Source of the DNA: JANLTX01 sp049840835 | GTDB lineage: Bacteria; Armatimonadota; Armatimonadia; Armatimonadales; Armatimonadaceae | Assembly: GCA_049840835.1 (NCBI GenBank) | Contig: JASGJG010000019.1 | Span: forward strand, 1-64,000 | Direction of reading: 5' to 3' | DNA length: 64,000 nt | Shown here: positions 45,234 to 53,420 of the stretch, one piece after another | How positions within the stretch are numbered: the stretch's first letter is position 1 | Layout: each line of letters begins with the position of its first letter | Made by a program: the position numbers and the translations under genes | Notes under the pieces: generated by a model | Database searches by the model: none | Seen by the model: the letters and a program-made list of their open reading frames with translations, nothing else | What the model was told of the DNA's origin: nothing

Positions 45234-46571
45234 GTGGGGGAGTTTTTGACCACGGCGTTTTTGGCTGGGCTGGTAGCCCTGCTGACGCCGTGCGTCTTCC
45301 CCATGATTCCGGTCACGCTGGCGTTCTTCACCAAACAGGCGACCAATAAAGACGGACAGGTGAACTCTGGGGGAGTCGTGCGGCTGGCATTGCTCTACTG
45401 CCTGGGTATCATCGCGGCGTTCGTCCTGATTGGTGTGGGTATCTCGGCGACAGTAGGGGCTTCTGGCGCCTACCGGTTCGCTACACATCCGCTTACCAAC
45501 CTGGGGTTCGCTACGCTCTTTGTCATCTTCGGCCTCGCCATGCTGGAGGTCTTCAACCTTGATCTGCCGCCAGCTCTGCAAGGCTTGGCAGGTGGACGGC
45601 GCTCGGGGACTCTGGGCGTACTGGTGATGGGCCTGACCTTCGTGGTCACCGCCTTTACCTGTACCGCGCCATTTGTGGGTAGCGTGCTGATACTGGCGAG
45701 CAAAGCGACGGGAGCCCAGGCTCTCCTGAAGCCGGTAGCGGGCATGGCGGTCTTCGCGCTGGCCCTCTCGCTGCCGTTCTTTATCCTCGCGCTGTTCCCG
45801 CCGCTGCTGGCCAAGCTGCCTCGCTCCGGGGCATGGCTTTCCACAGTCAAGGGCGCCATGGGCTTCCTGGAGATTGCGGCAGCGCTGAAGTTCCTCTCCA
45901 ATACCGACCTGGTCTGGGGCTGGGGAGTGCTTTCGCGCGAGGTCTTCTTAGGACTTACCGCACTTACCCTCACGGTGGCCGGCCTCTGGCTGCTGGGGCG
46001 CTTGAAGCTGGGGCATGCCACGCCTTCTGTGGAAGCGCCGCCGCTGCGTAAGCTCTGGGCCGGGCTGTTCATCGCGTTTGCTGTGTACTGCCTCTATGGT
46101 ATCCGGGGTCACATGGATCGCCTGATGGAGACCTACGTGCCGCCGTATCGCCTGGGTGCGAAAGCTGATGCGCCTATCAAGGGCGAGCTTGTCTGGATAC
46201 GCAACTTAGAAGAAGGGAAGGCCCTGGCGCAAAAAGAAGGGCGCCGAGTGCTGATTGACTTCACCGGCCACACTTGCGTGAACTGCCGCGATGTGGAGAC
46301 GAATGTGTTCACAAAAGCGCCAGTGCAGGAGCAACTTCGTAAGTTCTCACTGGTTCGCCTCTATGTGGATCCGGGCAAGATGGACGGTATCGTGACCAGC
46401 GAAGAGCAGGCCACGAAGAACTACGACTACGAAGACAAAGCCTTCGGAGCGCTAACCCAGCCGCTTTACGGAGTCATCGAGCCAGATGGCACCATCGTCG
46501 CGAAAACCGACTACACTGTCGCGAAAAGCGTTGATGGTATGGCTGCCTGGCTAGAAAAACAAGCCAAGTAG
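45234..46571 (+). CDS. dsbD: DsbD-like transmembrane disulfide reductase with C-terminal thioredoxin domain
   Basis: 445 residues from GTG. About eight helices carry the conserved membrane cysteines in LTPCVFPMIPVTLAFF and FTCTAPFVGSVL. The C-terminal domain (about 320-445) has DFTGHTCVNCRDVETNVF, the VNC active site of DsbD gamma, and LTQPLYGVIEPDG. It moves electrons from cytosolic thioredoxin to periplasmic thiol proteins. The missing alpha domain is supplied by the preceding gene. Confidence 0.93.
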   Translation: MGEFLTTAFLAGLVALLTPCVFPMIPVTLAFFTKQATNKDGQVNSGGVVRLALLYCLGIIAAFVLIGVGISATVGASGAYRFATHPLTNLGFATLFVIFGLAMLEVFNLDLPPALQGLAGGRRSGTLGVLVMGLTFVVTAFTCTAPFVGSVLILASKATGAQALLKPVAGMAVFALALSLPFFILALFPPLLAKLPRSGAWLSTVKGAMGFLEIAAALKFLSNTDLVWGWGVLSREVFLGLTALTLTVAGLWLLGRLKLGHATPSVEAPPLRKLWAGLFIAFAVYCLYGIRGHMDRLMETYVPPYRLGAKADAPIKGELVWIRNLEEGKALAQKEGRRVLIDFTGHTCVNCRDVETNVFTKAPVQEQLRKFSLVRLYVDPGKMDGIVTSEEQATKNYDYEDKAFGALTQPLYGVIEPDGTIVAKTDYTVAKSVDGMAAWLEKQAK

Positions 46572-46572
46572 C

Positions 46573-46678
46573 TACCTCTCCCCAACCCCTCTCCTAAAGG
46601 AGAGGGGCTTTCAGAAAAAGCCTTCCAGTTCCCAAGTTCCCCCTCCCTCTTCAGGGGAGGGGGTTAGGGGGAGAGGTA
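46573..46678. repeat. Palindromic element, TACCTCTCC family, copy 4
   Basis: 106 bases, TACCTCTCC to GGAGAGGTA, intergenic between convergent dsbD and moaA. It is nearly the same as copy 3 throughout, including the CTTTCAGAAAAAGCCT loop. Confidence 0.88.
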
Positions 46679-46679
46679 A

Positions 46680-47684
46680 TTACCCCCCGATTTGAGACAT
46701 GGTACGCAGGCTTCCGCCGCGCGTTACCCGGCCCTCGAAATCGGATTGCACTGGTTTGTGGGCCAGTGCCAGCGCCGTGTGGGTTAGAATTTCCTGAGCT
46801 GTTGCACCCTCACGCAGTGGTCCCATGAGGTCGTACTCGTAGTTATCCGAGAGGCAAGGGACTAGCTTGCCATTAGCCGTGAGGCGCAGGCGGTTACAGC
46901 CATCGCAGAACTTATGGCTGATCGGGTTGATAACTCCTACTGTGCCCTTTGCACCCGGAATCCGGAAGTTCCGGCTGGTGCTCTCGGGGGCATCGTCCAG
47001 AGCCTCCAGTTTCGGCCAGCGGGCTTTCAGCCGCTCGATCACTTCCCCGTTGCTCACGTAGCTCATGCGCCACTGAGTGGGCGTGACCTCGCCAATCGGC
47101 ATGTACTCTAAAAAGCGCACCGAGAAATCGTGGGTCAGTGTCAGTGCCGCGAAGTCCTCGATCTCATCGTCGTTCAGCCCGCGCATCACCACGCAGTTGA
47201 GCTTGATGGGGGAGAACCCGACCTGTACCGCCGTTTGAAGTCCGGTCCAGGCACGCTCGAACTCCGGGCGTCGCGCCATTGTTTCGAAGCGCTCCGGCTT
47301 GAGCGTGTCTAAAGACATGTTCACCCGGCGGATACCAGAATCATAGAGCGCCTGAGCGTCTCGGGCCAGCAGGATACCGTTAGTGGTCAGAGTGACCTCG
47401 CGGATACCGGGTACGGCATTCAGTCGAGCGGCTAGCTCCGGCACACCTTTGCGTACCAGCGGCTCCCCACCGGTCAATCGGATTTTCTTCAGGCCCGCGC
47501 TTGCCAGCGCCCGAACCACGCGCTCTATCTCATCGAAGGTGAGCACATTGTCCAGGTTCTCGAAAGGGACTCCCTCTTCCGGCATGCAGTACACACACCG
47601 CAGGTTGCAGCGGTCGGTAAGGCTGATGCGCAGATACTCCACGCGTCGCCCGAAGCTATCCGAGAGGGCCAGTGGCAGGACCAT
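46680..47684 (-). CDS. moaA: GTP 3',8-cyclase MoaA
   Basis: 334 residues. A radical-SAM enzyme for the first step of molybdopterin synthesis. The CxxxCxxC cluster is in TDRCNLRCVYCMPEEG (26-33), the SAM motif in RLTGGEPLVRKG, and the second cluster in HKFCDGCNRLRLTANGKLVPC. It ends in GG, needed for activity in homologues. It lies last in the pantothenate/CoA operon, 11 bases after panD, which is not its usual company. No other moa gene is in the window. Confidence 0.96.
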   Translation of the reverse strand: MVLPLALSDSFGRRVEYLRISLTDRCNLRCVYCMPEEGVPFENLDNVLTFDEIERVVRALASAGLKKIRLTGGEPLVRKGVPELAARLNAVPGIREVTLTTNGILLARDAQALYDSGIRRVNMSLDTLKPERFETMARRPEFERAWTGLQTAVQVGFSPIKLNCVVMRGLNDDEIEDFAALTLTHDFSVRFLEYMPIGEVTPTQWRMSYVSNGEVIERLKARWPKLEALDDAPESTSRNFRIPGAKGTVGVINPISHKFCDGCNRLRLTANGKLVPCLSDNYEYDLMGPLREGATAQEILTHTALALAHKPVQSDFEGRVTRGGSLRTMSQIGG

Positions 47685-47695
47685 GGGAACTCCGA

Positions 47696-48118
47696 TTATA
47701 CCTCGTGTCCGGCGATGCCCTGGGCGCTTTCAGTGGGGGTATTGGCACGGCGAATATCGGCGCTCTGCGAGAAGGCCTGCTGAATCTGGTTGCCTTCACC
47801 CAGCAGCACGATTCGCGCCGTGTGGGTATCGGCCTGCTCTAATGGCACCTGGCCGTAACCACAGAGAATCAGCTTGTCACCCTTCTGCACACGCCGCGCC
47901 GCAGCCCCATTCAGGCTCACCTCGCCGGGGTTGCCGTAGATGATGTAGGTAGAGAAGCGCTCACCGTTGTCGATGTTATAGATCTCTATCTGCTGCAGGG
48001 GGCGGAAGCCTGCTGCTTCAATCAGAGCGGGGTCGATAGCGATAGAGCCTTCATAGTGCAGGTCTGCCCCGGTGCAGGTGGCACGGTGCAGCTTACCCAG
48101 AAGCATGGGAATGGTCAT
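47696..48118 (-). CDS. panD: Aspartate 1-decarboxylase proenzyme
   Basis: 140 residues. It makes beta-alanine for pantothenate. The self-cleavage site is Gly24-Ser25 in LHYEGSIAID, giving the pyruvoyl group. LLGKLHRATCTGADLHYEGS, NGERFSTYIIYG, LNGAAARRVQKGDKLILCGY are family blocks. The tail after about 115 (SQSADIRRANTP) is longer than in E. coli. Its ATG overlaps the coaB stop (ATGA). Confidence 0.95.
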   Translation of the reverse strand: MTIPMLLGKLHRATCTGADLHYEGSIAIDPALIEAAGFRPLQQIEIYNIDNGERFSTYIIYGNPGEVSLNGAAARRVQKGDKLILCGYGQVPLEQADTHTARIVLLGEGNQIQQAFSQSADIRRANTPTESAQGIAGHEV

Positions 48119-48732
48119 ACATTCTCAGCATACCGCAAAAGCGCCTCGCAAAGGTTAGGAAGCGTCGGACATGCCTCCTGAGGACCGCTTGTGTTCCATA
48201 GTGTGGCCCGAGTCTGGTGCATGGTCTTCAGGTCGTTCTGCACTACTAAGTCTGCTCCAGATGCCAGTACTTTCTCCACGGCGGCTTTAATTTCGCTCTC
48301 CGTAGCGCCATCGGTCAGCTTGAAGCCGACCAGTCGAACGTTCGGGTTTTGCGAGTACCCCTTCAGCTCCGGCAGAATCTTCTTGCCTGGCACCAGATCG
48401 ATAGAGAGCCCGGTGGCCGACGATAGCTTGCCCGTAACCGGCACCGGGTGCCGGACTCCATTTATGGTCACCGCTTCTACCACAAAGTCACTTATGGCCG
48501 CCGAGTGAATAATTAGATCTATGGGAGTGCTGCGCAGAGCGTCTTTACAGGCAGCATCTAACTCTGCCACCGACCTCTCGGCGCGAATCAGGGTCACACT
48601 ATGCCCGGCACGCTCGAACGCTTCACCAATCGCTACTCCAGTCTTGCCCGAGGACATGTTGGTGATGAACCGCACGCCATCTATCGGTTCCCGAGTGCCG
48701 CCCGCAGTGATGAGAACATGCAGAGGGGTCAG
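48115..48732 (-). CDS. coaB: Phosphopantothenate-cysteine ligase (CoaB), stand-alone, probable CTG start
   Basis: 205 residues if it starts at CTG 48732, nine bases after AGGAGG (48742-48747); no ATG, GTG or TTG serves in frame before the fold begins. The first residues then read TPLHVLITAGGTREPIDGVR, followed by FITNMSSGKTGVAIGEAFER, both CoaB signatures. Later, IIHSAAISDFVVEAV and LVGFKLTDGATESEI fit. It joins cysteine to phosphopantothenate. In most bacteria it is fused to CoaC; here CoaC is a separate gene 2.4 kb upstream. An internal ATG at 48675 would lose the nucleotide-binding start. Confidence 0.88.
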   Translation of the reverse strand: MTPLHVLITAGGTREPIDGVRFITNMSSGKTGVAIGEAFERAGHSVTLIRAERSVAELDAACKDALRSTPIDLIIHSAAISDFVVEAVTINGVRHPVPVTGKLSSATGLSIDLVPGKKILPELKGYSQNPNVRLVGFKLTDGATESEIKAAVEKVLASGADLVVQNDLKTMHQTRATLWNTSGPQEACPTLPNLCEALLRYAENV

Positions 48733-49565
48733 GGGGGCGGTCCTCCTGCTTTGTTTTCTGCTTGAGCAATGGCCTGGGCCAGAGTGGGGCCGAGCTCAGT
48801 CTGAGCTGCTGGTAGGAAGAAGATGTTCTTGAGCGCTTTCAGGTTGCCTCGGCAGGCTTCTATCAGTCCCCGGCCCGCGTTGAAATAGGTATTGCGCAGG
48901 CGCACAGCGGATTCCATGGGATTCTGAACACTGTACCAGGGATACATCATGACCTGGCGGTATATAGCCTCGGCCTCTTGTTTCCGATCCAGACTCACCA
49001 GAAGGTCCGCGCGCCGCAGGCTGAGCTCCAGCCGCCGGACATCCACCTGAAGATGCAGCTCATCCAGATAGTTGGTCGACTCCTGATAAGCCACTACGGC
49101 TCGCTCATTGTCCTCCACATTTTGCAGCATGGCGCCGCGGATGCCCCAGAGATAGCCCTGAACTAAGGGGCGGCCCTGAATCAGGGGAAGTATCGCATCC
49201 GTGAAGCGAGTCGTTTCCTTGTAGCGGGTTTTCGACTTACTCGGTTTACTGTTTTCGACATCGAACCAGGTTTCGGTAAGCAGCCGGATGGATTCATCCG
49301 TGACAAAGTGGTCTTCTTTGAGCCGCTTGAGCAGCTTGTCTTCCACGCTCTTTACCCGCGCAATCAGCTTCTCCTGCGGAGTCCCCGGTTTGTCTCGCAG
49401 GGCGATTATCGCTGTGCGCTCGGCGGAGACCCAGTTCTCGAAGTTAAAGGGATTGGATGGTGTGGCTGCGGTGGGGGGCAAAGGCTTTGTTTTCGTCTTC
49501 GATTGCGCAAAGCCCGGTGCCACTACGCACAAAGCCAGCGCCAGTACGATCTGGGGGCGTTTCAT
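48729..49565 (-). CDS. Secreted helical-repeat protein, unknown
   Basis: 278 residues. Signal peptide MKRPQIVLALALCVVAPGFA. Helical throughout, with TPR-like pieces (ERAVVAYQESTNYLDELHLQ, RADLLVSLDRKQEAEAIYRQ). The stop overlaps the proposed coaB start. It lies inside the CoA operon but no link to CoA is visible. AGGAGG-like sequence precedes its ATG. Confidence 0.6.
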   Translation of the reverse strand: MKRPQIVLALALCVVAPGFAQSKTKTKPLPPTAATPSNPFNFENWVSAERTAIIALRDKPGTPQEKLIARVKSVEDKLLKRLKEDHFVTDESIRLLTETWFDVENSKPSKSKTRYKETTRFTDAILPLIQGRPLVQGYLWGIRGAMLQNVEDNERAVVAYQESTNYLDELHLQVDVRRLELSLRRADLLVSLDRKQEAEAIYRQVMMYPWYSVQNPMESAVRLRNTYFNAGRGLIEACRGNLKALKNIFFLPAAQTELGPTLAQAIAQAENKAGGPPP

Positions 49566-49588
49566 GCTCCTTTTCCTCCTGTTTCCTT

Positions 49589-49618
49589 GAGTGGGTAGAG
49601 TGTACTCTACCCACTCAG
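49589..49618. terminator. Perfect 14-base palindrome between two secreted-protein genes
   Basis: TGAGTGGGTAGAGT / ACTCTACCCACTCA with a 2-base centre. On the minus strand it follows the gene at 49629 by 11 bases and precedes the ribosome site of the next. No T-run, so it may be a weak terminator, an operator or an RNA stabiliser. Confidence 0.55.
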
Positions 49619-49628
49619 AGATGAGCTG

Positions 49629-50942
49629 CTAAGGCCCGTTTTTCCAGATGCGGTAGTCGGGCGTTTTATAGCCGTAGTCTACCGTATAGGTACCGATAAC
49701 AGCGCCGTCTGCCTTGTACTTCTGCGTGAATCGGAAGGCGATGCCAGCCGCCAGCGAAGCCGTTTTGAAGACGGGGTTGTACGTGGTCGAGAGCGAGCCG
49801 GTCCACCAGTGGTTGTCCACAATGTTGTCCGAACCATCTACCACAAAGGTACCGTTGTACATGGGGACCGACCACAGAGACGCCGCCGCACCGTCGGCTG
49901 TAGTAATGCCGGGATAGGCAGCTTTCCAGCCATCGGTCAGGTCATTCCAGGTGAACTGGGCCGTGGCCGTGCTGAACTCTTCATCAATGCTCTCGCCCTG
50001 ATAGTCCGAAGGACCCACAGGCGCAAGGTCCGGGCCTACCAGATACTTGTAGCTGGCCGTGCCATTGATCCACGTTGCCTGAGCACTGAGGCCCACCCAT
50101 TTGATGTTCTTGGGGATGTTCTGACGCTTCTGGATAGTCCAGGTGTAGGTGATATCCGCATCCTGGGTGTAGCCGCTGTCTGGCGCCGGGTACGGGTTGG
50201 CGGCAGTTCTCGGGTCTTTGTCTTTCCCGGTAACCGTGACCGTGATGTTGTTTACCCCTGTCCAGGTGTTCTTGATATAGAGGTAGACATTGATCGCAGA
50301 CTGACCCGCTATGGTCTTTGTGGTCACGCCACTACCTGCCGAGTCGAACTCCGCATCTCCCGTAACTGTAAACTTCAGCTCGTATGGGCCTGGACCTGCA
50401 TAAGCTGTGAAGGCCTGGGCGCTGCCTTTGGGGCGCCAGCCATCGTTGTCTCCCAGCGAGGCTCCGAACGTAACGCGGTCCCCTTTCGAGGCTCGGAAGT
50501 TAGCCTGCAGTGGAACGGTGGACGCCCAGTTCATGGGTGCGGCATTGGCCGCTGTTGGTGTGTACTCGATTCCCGGCGTCGGGCTCGGGGTAGGTGTCGG
50601 CGTTGGAGTGGGGGTAGGAGTTGGTGTTGGTGCCGGTGTTGCTGTGGGTGTCGGAGACGGGGTCGGAGTTGGCCCTGGTGTTCCGGTGGGTGTTGGTGTC
50701 GGGCTGGGTGTTCCCGTTGGTCCCGGAGTTCCCGCCGGAGTCGCCGGGGGTATGAAGTTAGGAACCAGACTGGTACTTTCCAGCGACTCCCGCCCACTGG
50801 CGGTTTGTACAGGTTCCCGGTTCAGATGTCGCTCATGGCCTGATCGTGGCGCAGCCATTAGTGTGGAACTGGCTATCAGTAGACCAAAAAGCGACAGAGA
50901 GAGTAGTTCGACGGCACTGAAACGAAGCTTTTGACCTCTCAT
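49629..50942 (-). CDS. Secreted protein with Pro/Thr repeat linker
   Basis: 437 residues. Signal or anchor helix SLSLFGLLIASSTLMAAP. A low-complexity TPTP/PTPT linker (about 75-125; 50560-50750 in DNA) leads to a beta-rich domain with VTVTGKDKDP, VDGSDNIVDNHWWTG and KTASLAAGIAFRF. The layout is that of cell-surface proteins with an extended spacer. No family recognised. It lies between coaC and coaB on the same strand. Confidence 0.7.
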   Translation of the reverse strand: MRGQKLRFSAVELLSLSLFGLLIASSTLMAAPRSGHERHLNREPVQTASGRESLESTSLVPNFIPPATPAGTPGPTGTPSPTPTPTGTPGPTPTPSPTPTATPAPTPTPTPTPTPTPTPSPTPGIEYTPTAANAAPMNWASTVPLQANFRASKGDRVTFGASLGDNDGWRPKGSAQAFTAYAGPGPYELKFTVTGDAEFDSAGSGVTTKTIAGQSAINVYLYIKNTWTGVNNITVTVTGKDKDPRTAANPYPAPDSGYTQDADITYTWTIQKRQNIPKNIKWVGLSAQATWINGTASYKYLVGPDLAPVGPSDYQGESIDEEFSTATAQFTWNDLTDGWKAAYPGITTADGAAASLWSVPMYNGTFVVDGSDNIVDNHWWTGSLSTTYNPVFKTASLAAGIAFRFTQKYKADGAVIGTYTVDYGYKTPDYRIWKNGP

Positions 50943-51088
50943 GCCTTTAGACCTTTCTCCGTGATGCGGTAGATGTCTGTCTTAAAGTGGTTAAAAATTG
51001 TAGTTAATTGTTGTATGATTTATTATTGTGAATAAATCATGGGTAACTACAATGGTGCCAGTATAACACAAGGGCTTATTATGGAAAG

Positions 51089-51625
51089 TTAACTCTTACT
51101 GAGATGGCTTTGAAGGGCAAAAAGAATTTCTTCGGGCTCCAATAATCGGCCCTCGCCGACATCGCCACAGGCCAGGTTGCCAGAATTCGGGCGCAAAAGA
51201 ATCGCTCCCAGACCTTCCAACTTCTCCAGAGAGGCCTGCGTAATCGGATGAGTCCACATCTTTGTGTTCATAGCAGGCGCAATAAGCAGGGGCTTGGCAA
51301 AGTCATGGGTCATCCAGAGGTTGCCGAGAAGGTCATCGGCTACCCCTGCCGCCATCTTATTCAGCCGATTCGCCGTTGCCGGGCAGAGAAGAGAGAGGTC
51401 CGCCCAGCGGTTTAGCTCGATATGCTCCATCCACCGACCTGGTTCGAACGTCTCTGTCAGCAGCTCTTTGCCCGAGAGCCCTTCTAAAGTGGCTGCCCCG
51501 ATAAACTTCAGCGCGGACTCCGTCGCCACGCATTGCACCTCATGACCCGCACGCACCAGCCCGGACACCACGGAGCAGGCTTTGTAGCACGCAATCGACC
51601 CGGAGAGCTGAAATAAGATGTTCAT
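51089..51625 (-). CDS. coaC: Phosphopantothenoylcysteine decarboxylase (CoaC), stand-alone flavoprotein
   Basis: 178 residues. Starts MNILFQLSGSIACYKACSVV, the FMN-binding HFCD fold, with LLCPATANRLNKMAAGVADD, and the PAMN motif in LLIAPAMNTKMWTHPIT; GNLACGDVGEGRL contains the catalytic Cys. It removes CO2 from 4'-phosphopantothenoylcysteine. It lies 10 bases after panC on the same strand. Confidence 0.94.
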   Translation of the reverse strand: MNILFQLSGSIACYKACSVVSGLVRAGHEVQCVATESALKFIGAATLEGLSGKELLTETFEPGRWMEHIELNRWADLSLLCPATANRLNKMAAGVADDLLGNLWMTHDFAKPLLIAPAMNTKMWTHPITQASLEKLEGLGAILLRPNSGNLACGDVGEGRLLEPEEILFALQSHLSKS

Positions 51626-51635
51626 AATCTGTTTG

Positions 51636-52418
51636 CTAAGGGCCGAGCCGTCTAGCCCAACGATCCTCTACGTTGTCAATCAGGCGAACAATGGGACCAT
51701 CTTCTATAGATGGAGTATGGACTGCGCCGAGCCGTCTGCCCCAACGGTCTTCGATATAGTCCACTGTGAAGCCAAGGGCTTCAAGCTTTTCTCGGACTTC
51801 TATGGGTGCTAGTGAGAGGTCGGCGAGTAGAGCGGCCCACTTTGTAGCCAAAGCGCGCTGAGCGGGGTTCAAGCGACGGTTGCGGCTGCTCATAGCCACA
51901 CCATCTGGCTCCCGGACGGTGGGGCAGGGGACTATCTCCGTGCCCACGAAGAACGCTTGCACGAGCTCCTGTACCAGCAATAGTTGCTGGTAGTCTTTCT
52001 CGCCGAAGTAGGCCCGCTCTGCACGTATCACCTGGAGCAGTTTGAGCACTACAGTCAACATGCCATCGAAGTGACCGGGCCGATGTTCGCCTTCCAGAAC
52101 TTTGGATAGCTCGGTCTCCGTCACACGCAGGCGGTAGTCATCCGGGTAGAGCAAGGGATAGGTAGGAGCGAACACATAGTCGCATCCGGCAGCTTCCAGC
52201 ATCCAGCAATCGTCTTCGAAGGTCACCGGGTACTTCTCGAAGTCCTCCGGGTTGTTGAACTGGGTGGGATTTACAAAGAGGCTGGCCACCACGGTCTGGC
52301 ACTCCGCTCGTGCTCGCTCCACCAGCGCGATGTGCCCCGCGTGCAGTGCCCCCATGGTCGGTATAAAACCCGTGCCCGGTTGCGGCTGCCACTCCGCGGG
52401 AGAGCGAAAGATTTTCAT
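51636..52418 (-). CDS. panC: Pantothenate synthetase
   Basis: 260 residues from ATG at 52418, overlapping the panB stop in ATGA. It couples pantoate and beta-alanine with ATP. The HIGH-type motif is in GFIPTMGALHAGHIALVERA, KMSKS-like MSSRN in REPDGVAMSSRNRRLNP, and FGEKDYQQLLLV fits. The C-terminal end is unusual: IEDRWGRRLG and VEDRWARRLG occur 21 residues apart, and the second follows RLIDN, where most PanC proteins stop. Confidence 0.95.
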   Translation of the reverse strand: MKIFRSPAEWQPQPGTGFIPTMGALHAGHIALVERARAECQTVVASLFVNPTQFNNPEDFEKYPVTFEDDCWMLEAAGCDYVFAPTYPLLYPDDYRLRVTETELSKVLEGEHRPGHFDGMLTVVLKLLQVIRAERAYFGEKDYQQLLLVQELVQAFFVGTEIVPCPTVREPDGVAMSSRNRRLNPAQRALATKWAALLADLSLAPIEVREKLEALGFTVDYIEDRWGRRLGAVHTPSIEDGPIVRLIDNVEDRWARRLGP

Positions 52419-53200
52419 GTGTAGCTTTCTTTTTCCGTGGGGAATGAGCCTACTTTTACCGCTTCGTCGTAGGTGCGCAGGGCATCTTCCGCACACTGCG
52501 CTACGGGAGCGAATGTGCGGGCGAACTTCGGTGGCTTCTCGGTAAAGCCCATCAGGTCGTGCTGTACCAGCACTTGCCCATCCGTATGCGGTCCCGCCCC
52601 AATACCGATAACCGGCACAAAAACGCCATCGGTCACTCGCCGACCCAGCAGCGACGGTACACCCTCCAAGACCAGCCCGAACACCCCGGCGGCTTCTAAC
52701 TGCTTGGCTTCGGCCACGATTCGGTCCGCCGCTTCTCCATCACGCCCCTGGACCTTGAAGCCTCCGAAGACATTCACGAACTGCGGAGTTAGCCCAATAT
52801 GCCCCATTACCGGCACGCCACCTTCGACTAAGTGCCGAATAAGGTCCAAGTTCCCCGCCGCACCCTCCAGTTTAATCGCATGTGCACCCGCCCGCAGTAG
52901 CGCCTGAGCCGCGCTGACCGCCTCGTTCAACCCTTTCCGGTGCTCCAGAAACGGGATATCCGCCACGATGAATTTCCCATTCGCACCACGCGCCACGGCA
53001 GCGGTATGCAGGGTCATCATGGTCAGGTCTGCGGCCAGGGTGCTTGTGTGGCCATGCACGACCATGGCCACGGAATCACCGACCAGAATGGCGTCTATAT
53101 CGGTCCGGGCCACCAGTCGGGCAAAGGGAGTGTCGTAACAGGTTACAAAGGAAATCCGCTCTCCGGCGGCCTTTTTCTTCCGAAAATCGGGGTGAGTCAC
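52415..53200 (-). CDS. panB: 3-methyl-2-oxobutanoate hydroxymethyltransferase
   Basis: 261 residues from GTG at 53200, which places the start as in E. coli PanB, just before RKKKAAGERISFVTCYDTPF. The first step of pantoate synthesis, using 5,10-methylene-THF. Metal and substrate blocks: ILVGDSVAMVVHGHTSTL, GAHAIKLEGAAGN, VMGHIGLTPQ, VIGIGAGPHTDGQVLVQHDL. A longer frame to 53530 runs through a palindromic repeat and is not expected to be translated. Confidence 0.95.
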   Translation of the reverse strand: MTHPDFRKKKAAGERISFVTCYDTPFARLVARTDIDAILVGDSVAMVVHGHTSTLAADLTMMTLHTAAVARGANGKFIVADIPFLEHRKGLNEAVSAAQALLRAGAHAIKLEGAAGNLDLIRHLVEGGVPVMGHIGLTPQFVNVFGGFKVQGRDGEAADRIVAEAKQLEAAGVFGLVLEGVPSLLGRRVTDGVFVPVIGIGAGPHTDGQVLVQHDLMGFTEKPPKFARTFAPVAQCAEDALRTYDEAVKVGSFPTEKESYT

Positions 53201-53267
53201 AAAGGATATTCTACCCCCGCCACCAATGAGTATATTAACCTTTTGGCTAGCAAGGAGCTTTGCACCC

Positions 53268-53405
53268 ATCCCTCTGCCCCCTTCCCTCGGCGTATTCCCG
53301 ACTTCGTCGGCGCGAAGGAAGAGGGAGAAGAGACAGTCCTTACTCCCTCTCACCCCGCGATAAGCGGATAAGGCAGAGAGGGGGTGGCACGAAGTGCCGG
53401 GGGAG
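53268..53405. repeat. GC-rich palindromic repeat cluster upstream of panB
   Basis: Contains CCCGACTTCGTCGG and CCGCGATAAGCGG stems, and outer CCCTCTG.CCCCC / GGGGG.GCAGAGGG-like arms. Related in composition to the elements at 55003 and 35670. It lies between the panB start and the glycosyltransferase end and may separate the two transcripts. Confidence 0.65.
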
Positions 53406-53420
53406 TGCAATACAGCAGTG

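Noticed and set aside
50407..50934. Plus-strand frame rich in Gly-Val repeats opposite the secreted protein gene.
   Set aside because: It is the antisense reading of the TPTP linker; the minus frame has a signal peptide and sensible domains.
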